Shown: piece after piece, positions 10,801 to 19,532 of the stretch
Numbering within the stretch: the first letter of the stretch is position 1
Layout of the letters: each line of letters opens with the position of its first letter
Assembly: GCA_025462725.1 (NCBI GenBank)
Contig: JAOAPE010000008.1
Span: 62,001 to 126,000, forward strand
From: Terriglobales bacterium
Lineage (GTDB): Bacteria > Acidobacteriota > Terriglobia > Terriglobales > Acidobacteriaceae
Direction: 5' to 3'
Length of the DNA stretch: 64,000 bases
Position numbers and translations under genes: made by a program
Notes under the pieces: generated by a model
Databases searched by the model: none
What the model was told of the DNA's origin: nothing
The model's input: the letters and a program-made list of their open reading frames with translations, nothing else

Positions 10801-13800
10801 GCGCGACTGCCGCGGAAAACGCCCTGGCAACGAGTTTCGCAACGGCGAATACGGCCATCACAAACAACGCGAATGCAATCACGGCGGAGACGACGCGGGC
10901 CACGGGAGCGGAAGGCACACTGACAACGAACCTTGCTAGCGAAGTAACGCGGGCGACGGGAGTAGAGTCGGGTATCTCGGCGAATGTCACGGCGAACACA
11001 ACAGCCATCAGCGCGAATGCTTCCGCAATCACGGCGGAGACGACACGGGCGACGGGGGCAGAAGGTACGCTGACAACGAACCTTGCTAGCGAAGTAACAC
11101 GAGCGACGGGAGCGGAGTCAGCCATCGCCGCGAATGTAACGACCAACACTGCCGCGATAACCGCCAATGCAAGCGCCATTACAGCAGAGACGGCACGCGC
11201 AACAGGAGCAGAGTCTGGTATCGCGACGAATGTCACAGCGAACACGACAGCCATCAGCGCAAATGCTGCGGCAATCACGGCAGAGACCACACGGGCCACA
11301 GGTGCAGAATCTGGAATCGCATCCAATGTGACGGCGAACGCAGCAGCAATTGCGGCGGAAGTCACGCGCGCATCGGGAGCGGAGAGTGCGATTGCGGCAA
11401 CTGTCGCAGCGAATTCAACCGCGGTGACGGGCAAAGCAAATCTCGCCGGCGGAAACAGTTTCACCGGTGGTACCCAGACACTCGCAGCAGGAGTGGCCGG
11501 ATATGCTTCGCTGAATGTTCCTGAAGGCGTGGCGCCAACGAGCGCTGCATCTGGCGATTTGTGGAATGCCGGCGGCGCTCTGCAATTCCAAGACAATGCG
11601 AACGTTACACACACACTGGCGTTCACAGATTCGATCAACACGTCGGTTGCGGCGGAGACGACACGGGCAATGGCGGCGGAAAGTGCCTTGACATCAAGTG
11701 TGAGTGCAGAAGCCACTCGTGCCACTGCAGCGGAAAGCACTCTGAGCAGCGGATTGGCGTCGGCGAATGCGGCCATCGCTGCTAACACGACAGATATAGC
11801 AACGAACACTGCGGCCATCGGTGTGGAAACGACGCGGGCGACCGCAGCAGAGTCAACGTTGACTACGAACTTGGCTTCAGAGACATCGGCGCGGCAGGCG
11901 GCAGATATAGTTCTCACAAACGGCCTGGCAGCGGCGAATACCGCGATCACGGCGGAGACGACACGGGCGACGGGCGCAGAAGCGGGAATTGCGGCGAATG
12001 TGGCTGCTAACACAACTGCAATCAGTGCTAATGCTGCGGCAATCACGGCGGAGACGACGCGGGCTACGGGGGCAGAGTCGGCAATCGCGTCGGACGTAAC
12101 AATGAACACGGCGGGCATTGCCGCGAACGCCAGCGCGATTTCGGCAGAGACGACACGCGCGACAGGTGCGGAGTCTGGCATCTCGGCGAATGTCACTGCC
12201 AATACGACAGCCATCGGCGCGAACGCGGCGGCGATCACGGCTGAGACGACTCGGGCAACCGGGGTTGAGACAGGTATCGCAACCAATGTCACTGCGAATG
12301 CAGCGGCGATTGCGGCGGAAGTAACGCGCGCGTCGGGAGCAGAGACGGCTATTGCCGCGACCGTCGCGGCAAATTCCACCGCGGTAACAGGCAAAGCGAA
12401 TCTGGCGGGCGGGAACAGCTTCACTGGTGGTACGCAAACACTCCCGGTGGGCGTGGCTGGATATGCTTCGCTGAATGTTCCTGAAGGCGTGGCGCCCACG
12501 AGCGCTGCATCGGGCGATTTATGGAATGCCGGCGGTGCCCTGCAATTTCAAGACAATGCAAACGTTATACACACACTGGCGTTCACAGACTCCATCAATA
12601 CTTCAGTGGCGACAGAAACCGCACGTGCGACCGCGGCGGAAAACGCGCTGTCCACAAGTCTGGCCTCAGCGAATACAGCTATCACAAACAACGCGAATGC
12701 GATCACGGCGGAGACGACGCGGGCTACGGGAGCGGAAGGCACGCTAACAACGAACCTTGCGAGCGAAGTAACGCGAGCCACGGGAGCAGAGTCGGCAATC
12801 GCGTCGAATGTCACTGCGAATACGACGGCAATCGCAGCGAATGCGGCTGCGATCACGACAGAAACGACACGGGCGACGGGCGCGGAAGGTACGCTGACAA
12901 CGAATCTGGCTGGTGAAGTAACGCGGGCCATGGCAGCGGAATCGGCAATTGCTTCGAATGTCACTGCAAATACGACGGCAATCGCAGCGAATGCGACTTC
13001 GATTGCGGCGGAGACGACCCGTGCGACCAGCGCGGAAGGCACGCTTACGACAAGTCTGGCTGGCGAAGTAACGCGGGCCACGGGAGCGGAATCGGCAATT
13101 GCTTCCAATGTGACTGCGAATGCGGCAGCAATTGCGGCGGAAGTCACTCGAGCATCGGGAGCAGAGACGGCTATTGCGGCGACAGTCGCGGCAACTTCTA
13201 CGGCGGTAACGGGCAAAGCAAATATCGCAGGGGGAAACAGTTTCACGGGCGGTACTCAGACACTCGCAGCAGGAGTGGCTGGGTATGCTTCGCTGAATGT
13301 TCCTGAAGGTGTGGCACCCACGAGCGCAGCTTCCGGCGATTTGTGGAATGCCGGTGGCGCCCTACAATTCCAAGACAATGCGAACGTGACTCACACACTG
13401 GCGTTCACGGATTCCATCAATGCCTCAGTAGCGACAGAAACCGCACGTGCGACTGCGTCGGAAAACGCGCTGTCCACAAATCTGGCGTCGGCAAACACGG
13501 CGATCACAAACAATACTGCTGCGATCGGCGCGGAAGTGACACGAGCAACAGGGGCGGAGTCGGCAATTGCGGCGAATGTCACAGCGAACACGACAGCGAT
13601 TGCCAGCAATGCGTCTGCGATCACGGCAGAGACGACGCGGGCAACAGGCGCGGAAGGCACACTGACGACGAATCTGGCTGGCGAGGTGACACGAGCAACT
13701 GCGGCTGAGGGAACCCTTACAACAGGCTTGGCGACAGCTAACGCGAACATCGCTACCAACACCACCAACATCGCTACCAACACCACCAACATCGCGACCA

Positions 13801-16800
13801 ACACCACCAATATCGCGACCAACACTGCAAATATCGCCACGAACGCGGCTGCGATCACCGCAGAGACGACTCGGGCGACAGGCGCGGAAGGCGCGTTGGG
13901 AACAGGTCTAGGCAATGAGGTCACACGCGCAACGTATGCTGAAGCAACGTTGGGGACCAGCATCACGAATGAAGTCACACGCGCAACGGCAGCCGAGACT
14001 GCGTTGGGTACGGCCGCGGTTGCGGACTCGAGGTTGTCGGCGAATGTCGCGTTGCACGATGCTGCCAATGTGTTCAGTCCGACTACAGACATTACGGGAG
14101 TCGCCGTGAAGCAGACGTCGGCGAGCTCTCCTACGAAGAACATCTTTGAAGTAAGCGACAGCGCCGGCATAACCAAGTACGTGAAAGTTGACAATGCAGG
14201 CGCGCTGAGCTGGACAGGAACTGCGGCGGGTAGCATCAGCGGAAACGCAGCCACAGCAACGACGGCGATCAGTGCGACTTCGGCCACGAATTTCAGCGGC
14301 TCTCTCGCAGGTGATGTGACCGGAGCGCAGGGAACGACCGTGGTTGCGGCAGTTGGCGGAGCTACAGCAGCAAACGTTGCTTCAGGAACATCGGCGGCAA
14401 ATGCTGCGACGAACTTCAACACCGCGAGCACGATTGTGAAACGTGATGCGTCGGGGAACTTCTCGGCGGGAACGATCACAGCAGCTCTGTCGGGTAATGC
14501 GACTACGGCGACGTCGGCTACTAGTTTCACTGGATCGATGGCTGGTGATGTAACAGGCCCGCAGGGAGCGACTGTGGTTGCGACGGTAGGTGGTTCGACG
14601 GCTGCGAACGTGAATACCGCGACGGTAGCGGCGAATGCGGCGACGAATTCCAATACAGCCAGCACGATCGTGAAGCGCGATGCATCGGGGAACTTTTCGG
14701 CAGGGACGATCACGGCGGCATTGTCTGGAAATGCAACTACGGCGACGTCGGCGAATTCCGCGACGAACTTCAGCGGAGCGCTTGCAGGTGATGTAACGGG
14801 TCCGCAGGGAACTACGGTAGTTGCGGCGGTTGGCGGAGCAACAGCGGCGAACGTTGCTTTGGCGACCTCGGCGGCGAATGCGGCGACGGCCAATAACACG
14901 GCGAGCACGATTGTAAAACGCGACGCGTCCGGAAACTTCACAGCTGGAACGATCACGGCGGCGTTGTCGGGAAATGCGACTACGGCGACAACGGCGGGGT
15001 CGGCGACGAACTTTAGTGGATCACTTGCGGGTAACGTGACTGGAACCCAGGGTGCCACGGTGGTTGCATCCGTTGGTGGTTCGACGGCAGCGAACGTGAA
15101 CACGGCTACTATTGCGGCCAATGCAGCGACGAACTTGAACACGGCGAGCACGATTGTGAAGCGCGATGCATCAGGGAACTTCACAGCAGGGACGATCACG
15201 GCTACGTTGTCTGGAAATGCGACGACGGCGACGTCCTCAACTAGCTTCACTGGATCGCTGGCGGGTGATGTGACTGGTCCGCAGGGAACGACGGTTGTTG
15301 CGACGGTAGGTGGTTCTTCGGCTGCAAACGTGAATGCCGCGACAGTGGCTGCGAATGCGGCGACGAATTCCAATACAGCGAGCACGATTGTGAAGCGCGA
15401 TGCAGCGGGGAACTTTTCGGCAGGAACGATCACGGCAGCTTTGTCTGGTAATGCAGCCACAGCGACGACGGCAGGCTCGGCGACAAACTTTAGTGGATCG
15501 TTGGCTGGTGATGTGACGGGCACGCAAGGCGCAACAGCGGTTGCGCTAGTCGGAGGCTCGACGGCGGCGAACGTTAATGCGGCTACGATCGCGGCCAATG
15601 CTGCGACGAGCTCAAATACCGTAAGCACAATCGTGAAGCGTGATGCCTCCGGCAACTTTACAGCCGGAACGATCACGGCTGCGTTGTCTGGAAATGCGAC
15701 GACGGCGGGGTCGGCGACAAACTTTAGTGGATCGTTGGCTGGTGATGTGACGGGAACGCAAGGAGCGACGGTCATTGCGTCGCTGGATGCTTCCAAACTA
15801 ACGGGCACTGTCGTGGATGCGCGTCTGACTGCTAACGTGCCGCTCATCAACGCAGCCAATGCATTTGCTCCGACAACGGACATTACGGGAATCACGGTCA
15901 AGCAAACGACATTGGCATCGCCGACGAAAGATGTTTTCGCGGTCACAGACAAGACCGGCGCAACTAACTATTTGAAGGTAGACAATGCCGGTGCAGTGAG
16001 CTGGACAGGAACTGCGGCAGGTAGCATCAGCGGTAATGCAGCCACAGCAACGACGGCGACAAATGCGACTTCAGCCACGAGCTTTACGGGATCGTTGGCG
16101 GGTGATGTGACGGGTCCGCAGGGAACAACAGTGGTTGCGGCAGTCGGCGGAGCGACAGCGGCGAACGTTGCTCTGGGGACGTCGGCGGCGAATGCGGCGA
16201 CGAATTCCAATACAGCTAGCACGATCGTGAAGCGCGATGCATCGGGGAACTTTTCGGCAGGGACGATCACGGCGGCATTGTCTGGAAATGCAACTACGGC
16301 GACATCGGCCGGGTCGGCGACGAACTTTAGTGGATCACTTGCGGGTAACGTGACTGGAACCCAGGGTGCCACCGTGGTTGCATCCGTTGGTGGTTCGACG
16401 GCAGCGAACGTGAACACGGCTACTATTGCGGCCAATGCAGCGACGAACTTGAACACGGCAAGCACAATCGTGAAACGTGACGCGTCCGGAAACTTTACGG
16501 CAGGCACGATCACAGCGGCATTGTCGGGAAATGCGACGACAGCTACATCGGCGGGAAGCTTTACCGGTTCGTTGGCTGGTGATGTGACTGGTCCGCAAGG
16601 GACGACGGTTGTTGCGACAGTTGGTGGGGCGACTGCAGCGAATGTCGCCTCAGGGGCAGCCGCGGCAAATGCAGCGACCAACGCTAACCTGGCAAGCACA
16701 ATCGTGAAACGTGACGCTTCGGGTAATTTTACGGCAGGCACCATCACAGCGGCGTTGTCGGGAAATGCGACAACGGCGACTTCGGCTACCAGTTTTACGG

Positions 16801-17801
16801 GCTCGTTAGCGGGTGATGTGACCGGTCCGCAAGGGACAACGGTGGTCGCCACGGTGGGTGGATCGACGGCGGCAAACGTGAACACGGCAACAGTTGCGGC
16901 CAACGCCGCGACGAACTTGAACTCGGCAAGCACAATCGTGAAACGCGATGCTTCGGGCAATTTCACGGCAGGAACGATCACGGCCACGCTTTCCGGCAAC
17001 GCGACTTCGGCGACTAGCTTCAGCGGATCATTAGCCGGTGACGTGACGGGGACGCAGGGTGCGACAGTGCTGGCGAACGTGGTCGCGGCGGGAACCTACA
17101 ATAAGGTGACCGTCGATACAAAGGGCAGAGTAACGGGTGGGGCGCTTCTCACTTCGCTTACTGCGGATGTTTCCGGGATTTTGCCTGTGGCGAATGGCGG
17201 AACGGGATCGAGTTCGCAAAACTTTGTTGACCTGAGCACAGCTCAATCGATCGCCGGGACGAAGTCATTTACCGGAACTGTTGACGCGAGTGCGGCGACA
17301 GCGACCATGCCGGTGCGAGCAGGTTCTGCGCTTCCAGGCGCTTGCTCGGCCGAGAAAGAGTTGTTCATCAAGACGGGCGCGACGAGTGGCGGACAACAAT
17401 TATATATCTGCAATGCCGCGGGCACAGGGTGGAACCTAATTGGTGACGGATTGGGCAACAATAACAATCTCAGCTTCAATCCGGTAACGATCTCCGCGAA
17501 CACAGTGAATCTGGTCAAGAACACTTGTACTGCTGCATACAGCGGTGCTTATCCATCGTTCGCCGCCGGTCAAGACATTCCGATCCCGCCAGCCTCCGGA
17601 TCTCTGTCGAACACTTCCACACTTGTGGCATCGGTATTGAGCAGCACAGCGAACTCGATGCCTACGGCCTGGGACTCGTATACCTTCCAAGCATACGTTG
17701 ACAACAGCGGAACGAAGTCATTCCTGCATGTCTGCAACCTGACTTTGACCAGCTTCGGCAGTTCTGGCTCAATTACGTTTAATGTACGCGCCATCAACTA
17801 A
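7896..17801 (+). CDS. Giant secreted repeat protein with phage-tail-fibre-like repeats (3301 aa)
   Basis: Uninterrupted 3301-residue frame starting at an ATG behind a GAGGAAG ribosome site. Layout by residue: 1-23 signal peptide (ends LPLVAQ/D); about 40-130 a beta-sandwich-like domain (LIKFGGVLKDSDGKP, SVPYAMKSMDS); about 227-240 IGIGTANP..TLDI, common in tail-fibre and surface proteins; about 428-575 three copies of a unit with TTGSYADPSWITS. About 610-1830 holds five long modules (275-320 aa) bearing GDLWNAGG and TLAFTDSI, each joined by many 'ETTRATGAESGIA..NVTANTTAI' repeats. About 1951-1985 is NIATNTT heptads. About 2049-3050 has ten repeats of about 75 aa around STIVKRDASGNFTAGTI and GDVTGxQGxTVV. 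About 3095 is ILPVANGGTGSS. A non-repetitive C-terminal domain ends the protein. Ala/Thr/Asn-rich, almost no Cys. No C-terminal barrel or sorting signal seen. An adhesin or fibre role is inference. Confidence 0.9.
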   Translation: MRRLNSCSRYACVLLLTTLPLVAQDAPREVTSTDPVVSAAMPRLIKFGGVLKDSDGKPRTGTVALTFSIYREKADSTALWQETQNVKLDEQGRYSALLGINAQGMPVELFASSDAHWLGVRLEQESEQPRVVLVSVPYAMKSMDSESLGGRPASAYVLADALNTLNISKTPKNTPERMAALREASSPTLLSNAAVDTTGGTPNFLSKFSGASTIVDSTIAEKDGFIGIGTANPIATLDIRDAGTTTLPTIQIPTVLINQSQISGDGILSIANSVVGGGAGVHGQSYSEQGGTGLWGETLAANGNTSAGVYGNTNGKGIAGWFDAYPDDVTAPAAALLARGLYANTVAATFANVEGGKIMSLQVGENTADYAFATEVASVLGNGDFNTIGNINANQGHFAGSIDWTGLATGSISGNAATATSAGAVVNGVYTTGSYADPSWITSIAGSKVSGAVANATNAVNANNATTVTNGIYTTGSYADPSWITSFAGSKISGAVANATNAVNATNAVNASNATTVTNGVYTTGSYADPSWITSLAGSKISGAVPNASNAVNATNATNAVNATNAASATNFSGSLSGDVTGTQGATVIASLDASKLTGTVIDARLTANVAKRAGGNNFTGGKQTLAGASPTYASLNIPGAPSGVSPTSPVPGDFWNEAGVIRYSPDGVVANTKTLAFTDAIAASVAAETARATAAEGTLTTNLTSETSARQSADTTLTSGLASANATITANSTAINNNTAAITTETARATGAEGTIASNVTANTAAIAANATAITAEATRATGAETGIAANVSANTTAITAETTRATGAENTLTSNLATASTAITNNAAAITTETTRATGAESGLATNVTANTTAINNNAAAITAEVGRATGAESAIAATVAANSTAVTGKANLAGGNSFTGGIQTLAAGVAGYASLNVPEGVAPTSAASGDLWNAGGVLQFQDNANVTHTLAFTDSINTSVATETARATAAENALATSFATANTAITNNANAITAETTRATGAEGTLTTNLASEVTRATGVESGISANVTANTTAISANASAITAETTRATGAEGTLTTNLASEVTRATGAESAIAANVTTNTAAITANASAITAETARATGAESGIATNVTANTTAISANAAAITAETTRATGAESGIASNVTANAAAIAAEVTRASGAESAIAATVAANSTAVTGKANLAGGNSFTGGTQTLAAGVAGYASLNVPEGVAPTSAASGDLWNAGGALQFQDNANVTHTLAFTDSINTSVAAETTRAMAAESALTSSVSAEATRATAAESTLSSGLASANAAIAANTTDIATNTAAIGVETTRATAAESTLTTNLASETSARQAADIVLTNGLAAANTAITAETTRATGAEAGIAANVAANTTAISANAAAITAETTRATGAESAIASDVTMNTAGIAANASAISAETTRATGAESGISANVTANTTAIGANAAAITAETTRATGVETGIATNVTANAAAIAAEVTRASGAETAIAATVAANSTAVTGKANLAGGNSFTGGTQTLPVGVAGYASLNVPEGVAPTSAASGDLWNAGGALQFQDNANVIHTLAFTDSINTSVATETARATAAENALSTSLASANTAITNNANAITAETTRATGAEGTLTTNLASEVTRATGAESAIASNVTANTTAIAANAAAITTETTRATGAEGTLTTNLAGEVTRAMAAESAIASNVTANTTAIAANATSIAAETTRATSAEGTLTTSLAGEVTRATGAESAIASNVTANAAAIAAEVTRASGAETAIAATVAATSTAVTGKANIAGGNSFTGGTQTLAAGVAGYASLNVPEGVAPTSAASGDLWNAGGALQFQDNANVTHTLAFTDSINASVATETARATASENALSTNLASANTAITNNTAAIGAEVTRATGAESAIAANVTANTTAIASNASAITAETTRATGAEGTLTTNLAGEVTRATAAEGTLTTGLATANANIATNTTNIATNTTNIATNTTNIATNTANIATNAAAITAETTRATGAEGALGTGLGNEVTRATYAEATLGTSITNEVTRATAAETALGTAAVADSRLSANVALHDAANVFSPTTDITGVAVKQTSASSPTKNIFEVSDSAGITKYVKVDNAGALSWTGTAAGSISGNAATATTAISATSATNFSGSLAGDVTGAQGTTVVAAVGGATAANVASGTSAANAATNFNTASTIVKRDASGNFSAGTITAALSGNATTATSATSFTGSMAGDVTGPQGATVVATVGGSTAANVNTATVAANAATNSNTASTIVKRDASGNFSAGTITAALSGNATTATSANSATNFSGALAGDVTGPQGTTVVAAVGGATAANVALATSAANAATANNTASTIVKRDASGNFTAGTITAALSGNATTATTAGSATNFSGSLAGNVTGTQGATVVASVGGSTAANVNTATIAANAATNLNTASTIVKRDASGNFTAGTITATLSGNATTATSSTSFTGSLAGDVTGPQGTTVVATVGGSSAANVNAATVAANAATNSNTASTIVKRDAAGNFSAGTITAALSGNAATATTAGSATNFSGSLAGDVTGTQGATAVALVGGSTAANVNAATIAANAATSSNTVSTIVKRDASGNFTAGTITAALSGNATTAGSATNFSGSLAGDVTGTQGATVIASLDASKLTGTVVDARLTANVPLINAANAFAPTTDITGITVKQTTLASPTKDVFAVTDKTGATNYLKVDNAGAVSWTGTAAGSISGNAATATTATNATSATSFTGSLAGDVTGPQGTTVVAAVGGATAANVALGTSAANAATNSNTASTIVKRDASGNFSAGTITAALSGNATTATSAGSATNFSGSLAGNVTGTQGATVVASVGGSTAANVNTATIAANAATNLNTASTIVKRDASGNFTAGTITAALSGNATTATSAGSFTGSLAGDVTGPQGTTVVATVGGATAANVASGAAAANAATNANLASTIVKRDASGNFTAGTITAALSGNATTATSATSFTGSLAGDVTGPQGTTVVATVGGSTAANVNTATVAANAATNLNSASTIVKRDASGNFTAGTITATLSGNATSATSFSGSLAGDVTGTQGATVLANVVAAGTYNKVTVDTKGRVTGGALLTSLTADVSGILPVANGGTGSSSQNFVDLSTAQSIAGTKSFTGTVDASAATATMPVRAGSALPGACSAEKELFIKTGATSGGQQLYICNAAGTGWNLIGDGLGNNNNLSFNPVTISANTVNLVKNTCTAAYSGAYPSFAAGQDIPIPPASGSLSNTSTLVASVLSSTANSMPTAWDSYTFQAYVDNSGTKSFLHVCNLTLTSFGSSGSITFNVRAIN
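13746..13850 (+). repeat. 21-bp tandem repeat encoding NIATNTT heptads
   Basis: Four tandem 21-bp units (starting 13746, 13767, 13788, 13809) plus a degenerate fifth, inside the giant gene. Each encodes Asn-Ile-Ala-Thr-Asn-Thr-Thr. Heptads of this type occur in trimeric fibre stalks of phage and bacterial adhesins. Near-identical DNA makes the tract a likely site of length variation. Confidence 0.85.
14400..17050 (+). repeat. Ten copies of a ~230-bp coding repeat
   Basis: Units centred on STIVKRDASGNF at about 14428, 14659, 14895, 15141, 15377, 15620, 16217, 16459, 16693 and 16928. The spacing is about 230-245 bp, except one larger gap that holds a second copy of the PTTDITG..VKQT module. 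Some pairs are nearly identical at DNA level: 14998-15145 matches 16312-16459 with a single visible difference. Most other pairs differ at many synonymous sites. Confidence 0.85.
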
Positions 17802-17811
17802 TCTGCTTGGG

Positions 17812-17845
17812 TGCGGCGCTTCGTAGCGCCGCAGCTTCTTTCGTC
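17812..17845 (+). terminator. Hairpin terminator after the giant gene
   Basis: Perfect 9-bp GC-rich stem (tgcggcgct / agcgccgca) with loop tcgt, followed by gcttctttcg. It starts 11 bp after the giant gene's stop. Its position argues against the in-frame GTG at 17811 as the start of the next gene. Confidence 0.7.
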
Positions 17846-17864
17846 GCTCATCTATACTCGTGGC

Positions 17865-18605
17865 ATGCCGCCCGAGCGGATTCCGAACGCGATCGATCCT
17901 CAGCTGGAAGCTCGAATCTGGGAGCGGAGGCGGCGATTTGCGGCAGAACCTTTCCAGACTGACGGTGATGGCTACAAGTTGGAGCCTGCTGTCGATTACG
18001 ACGGATTAGTCGTTTTCGATTTCGCAGATCCTATGCTGTTCGGCGGCGGAGCCGTTCACGCGCCTGACTTCCTCAGAGCGCTTATGCAATTGCGAATAGG
18101 GCCTTGCGAGAGGCTGTGCGATTTCTGCGGCGGCGTGGGATACATAGGCTATTCGCTGCTGTCGCGGCGATTCTGCAAGACGCTTTGCTTCGTTGACCTG
18201 AATGCGCGCGCCATCGACGCCGTAAACTTCACCGCCAGACATAATGGCATCGAGAATCTTGTGACTACGTATGTGTCGGACGCATTGGATCAGGTTCCGG
18301 AGAACGAGCGGTGGGACCTGGTGGTTTGCAATCCGCCGCAATTGCTGCCGCGCGTGCAAACGGACAAAGACACTGTGATGACGTTTGATCCGGAGTGGCG
18401 GCTGCATCGGAAGTTTTACTCCAACCTGAAGAATTACATGAATCCGGGTGCACACGCGGTTGTCATGGGCGCGAGGTATGAGACCACTGCGAAAACATTT
18501 CAGCCGATGATCGAAGCCGGTGGGGGACGGGTTGTCGCGGAAATTCCGGCTAAGGATTTTCGCGGCGCGGAAGATGACCGCTATTTTCTTGTGACGCAAT
18601 GGTGA
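17865..18605 (+). CDS. Class I SAM-dependent methyltransferase (MTS/HemK-like)
   Basis: About 246 residues from the ATG at 17865 (MPPERIPNAIDP). An in-frame GTG exists at 17811, but that extension is encoded by the upstream terminator hairpin, so I prefer the ATG. Motifs: LCDFCGGVGYIGYSLLSRRF (SAM-binding motif I in degenerate form), CFVDLNARAIDAV (motif II), and DLVVCNPPQLLP, the NPP[Y/F/Q] motif typical of methyltransferases acting on exocyclic or amide nitrogen in nucleic acids and proteins. A TATACT box lies 7 nt before the ATG, compatible with a leaderless transcript (inference). The stop overlaps the start of rimI by 7 nt, so the two are probably co-translated. The substrate is unknown. 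Confidence 0.8.
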   Translation: MPPERIPNAIDPQLEARIWERRRRFAAEPFQTDGDGYKLEPAVDYDGLVVFDFADPMLFGGGAVHAPDFLRALMQLRIGPCERLCDFCGGVGYIGYSLLSRRFCKTLCFVDLNARAIDAVNFTARHNGIENLVTTYVSDALDQVPENERWDLVVCNPPQLLPRVQTDKDTVMTFDPEWRLHRKFYSNLKNYMNPGAHAVVMGARYETTAKTFQPMIEAGGGRVVAEIPAKDFRGAEDDRYFLVTQW

Positions 18606-19057
18606 AGATCACGGTGCGAAAAGCTGCTGCGGATGACATTCAGCATATTGTTGCGTTGGAGCGCGGGTCCGCGACATCCGCGCATTGGGCGCAGGCGGAT
18701 TACGAGAGGCTGGCAGCGGAGTTGGGTACGGATAGGCGCGTTGCGCTCGTGGCGGAATCGGCAAGCGCGGTCGTTGGATTTATGGTGGGGCAATATGTGG
18801 GCGCCGAGTGGGAAATTCAGAACGTTGTGGTTGCAGAAGCGGGGAAGAGGAAGGGAATTGGTTCCACAATGTTGCAAGAGTTTATTGCTCTAGCGCGAGG
18901 CGAATCGGCGGAAAGCATTTTTCTTGAAGTGAGACAGTCGAACATCGCGGCATGCGCGCTGTATGCGAAATTCAGATTTGAGGAGTCGGGAAGAAGGAAA
19001 GCGTATTACTCGAATCCCGATGAAGATGCGTTGGTGCTAAAACTGGAGAGTTTGTAA
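18599..19057 (+). CDS. rimI: Ribosomal-protein-alanine N-acetyltransferase RimI-like GNAT
   Basis: 152-residue GNAT acetyltransferase using acetyl-CoA. The acetyl-CoA-binding motif A is seen as IQNVVVAEAGKRKGIGSTML (V-x-x-x-x-R-x-x-G-x-G/A). It is followed by the RimI-type IFLEVRQSNIAACALYAKFRFEESGRRKAYY with the catalytic Tyr region. Length (about 150) and the C-terminal signature match RimI, which acetylates the N-terminus of S18. Other small GNATs share this shape, so the substrate is inferred. It overlaps the upstream methyltransferase by 7 nt. tsaB, a frequent neighbour, is not here. Confidence 0.8.
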   Translation: MVKITVRKAAADDIQHIVALERGSATSAHWAQADYERLAAELGTDRRVALVAESASAVVGFMVGQYVGAEWEIQNVVVAEAGKRKGIGSTMLQEFIALARGESAESIFLEVRQSNIAACALYAKFRFEESGRRKAYYSNPDEDALVLKLESL

Positions 19058-19165
19058 AGCAAATGTCGTGCCTCCTTTTCGGTGCAAAGATTCTATTCTG
19101 GATTTCGATTGAAAACTTTTTGCCTGTTTGTTAGCTTGTCCGTTCAGGGATAGGAGGTTTGCACT

Positions 19166-19393
19166 ATGGAAACATCCCAGAATGATCAGATCCTGGCCAG
19201 CGACGATCAAATTCGTAAGCTGGCGCATGAACACTCCCTCTACTCGCAGCGCCTAGATGCTCTCGCCCAGAAACGCTATCTCTCAGAAGACGAAAAGCTG
19301 GAAGAAGTAAGGCTGAAGAAGCTGAAACTCAGACTCAAAGATCAAATGACATCGCTGGAACACCAGTTCTCGCAACGCGCCAGCGTAGCCTAA
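19166..19393 (+). CDS. DUF465 (YdcH-like) small coiled-coil protein
   Basis: 75-residue charged helical protein. Its C-terminal half (KRYLSEDEKLEEVRLKKLKLRLKDQM) matches the DUF465/YdcH pattern of a short helix, 'ls.eE..e..rLkk.Klrlkdqi', and a coiled coil. A strong AGGAGG ribosome site sits 5-10 nt upstream of the ATG (ataggaggtttgcactATG), so it is probably well expressed. It is monocistronic, with its own terminator. Function unknown in the family. Confidence 0.85.
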   Translation: METSQNDQILASDDQIRKLAHEHSLYSQRLDALAQKRYLSEDEKLEEVRLKKLKLRLKDQMTSLEHQFSQRASVA

Positions 19394-19418
19394 GATCACA
19401 ATCATTTATCTATCTGCA

Positions 19419-19463
19419 AAGCCTTCCGAGGTGCGGGGAAAGACCTGCCTTAGGAAGGCTTTT
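19419..19463 (+). terminator. Intrinsic terminator after the DUF465 gene
   Basis: Stem aagccttcc (19419-19427) pairs with ggaaggctt (19453-19461), with a smaller inner pairing (aggt/acct), followed by tttct. Confidence 0.75.
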
Positions 19464-19503
19464 CTAATGTTGATTCAGCGCCGAATTCCCAGGCTTAGCC
19501 GCG

Positions 19504-19509
19504 TATAAT
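19504..19509 (+). promoter_or_regulatory. Candidate -10 box for psd-pssA
   Basis: Perfect TATAAT 24 nt before the psd ATG at 19533. I see no good -35 at the standard distance, so it is either an extended or activator-dependent promoter or a chance match. Confidence 0.4.
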
Positions 19510-19532
19510 TGTGCTTTCCACTGCTATCAATC

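Noticed and set aside
9884-16999. Several very long open frames antisense to the giant gene (282, 584, 232, 853 and 343 codons)
   Set aside because: They mirror the Ala/Thr/Asn-rich repeats: the codons used rarely give stops on the opposite strand. Their translations are low-complexity Val/Ala/Pro strings without ribosome sites or domains.
7896-17801. Classical trimeric autotransporter (YadA-type)
   Set aside because: The C-terminus is a soluble-looking domain ending TFNVRAIN, not a four-strand membrane anchor, although the stalk repeats are similar in style.
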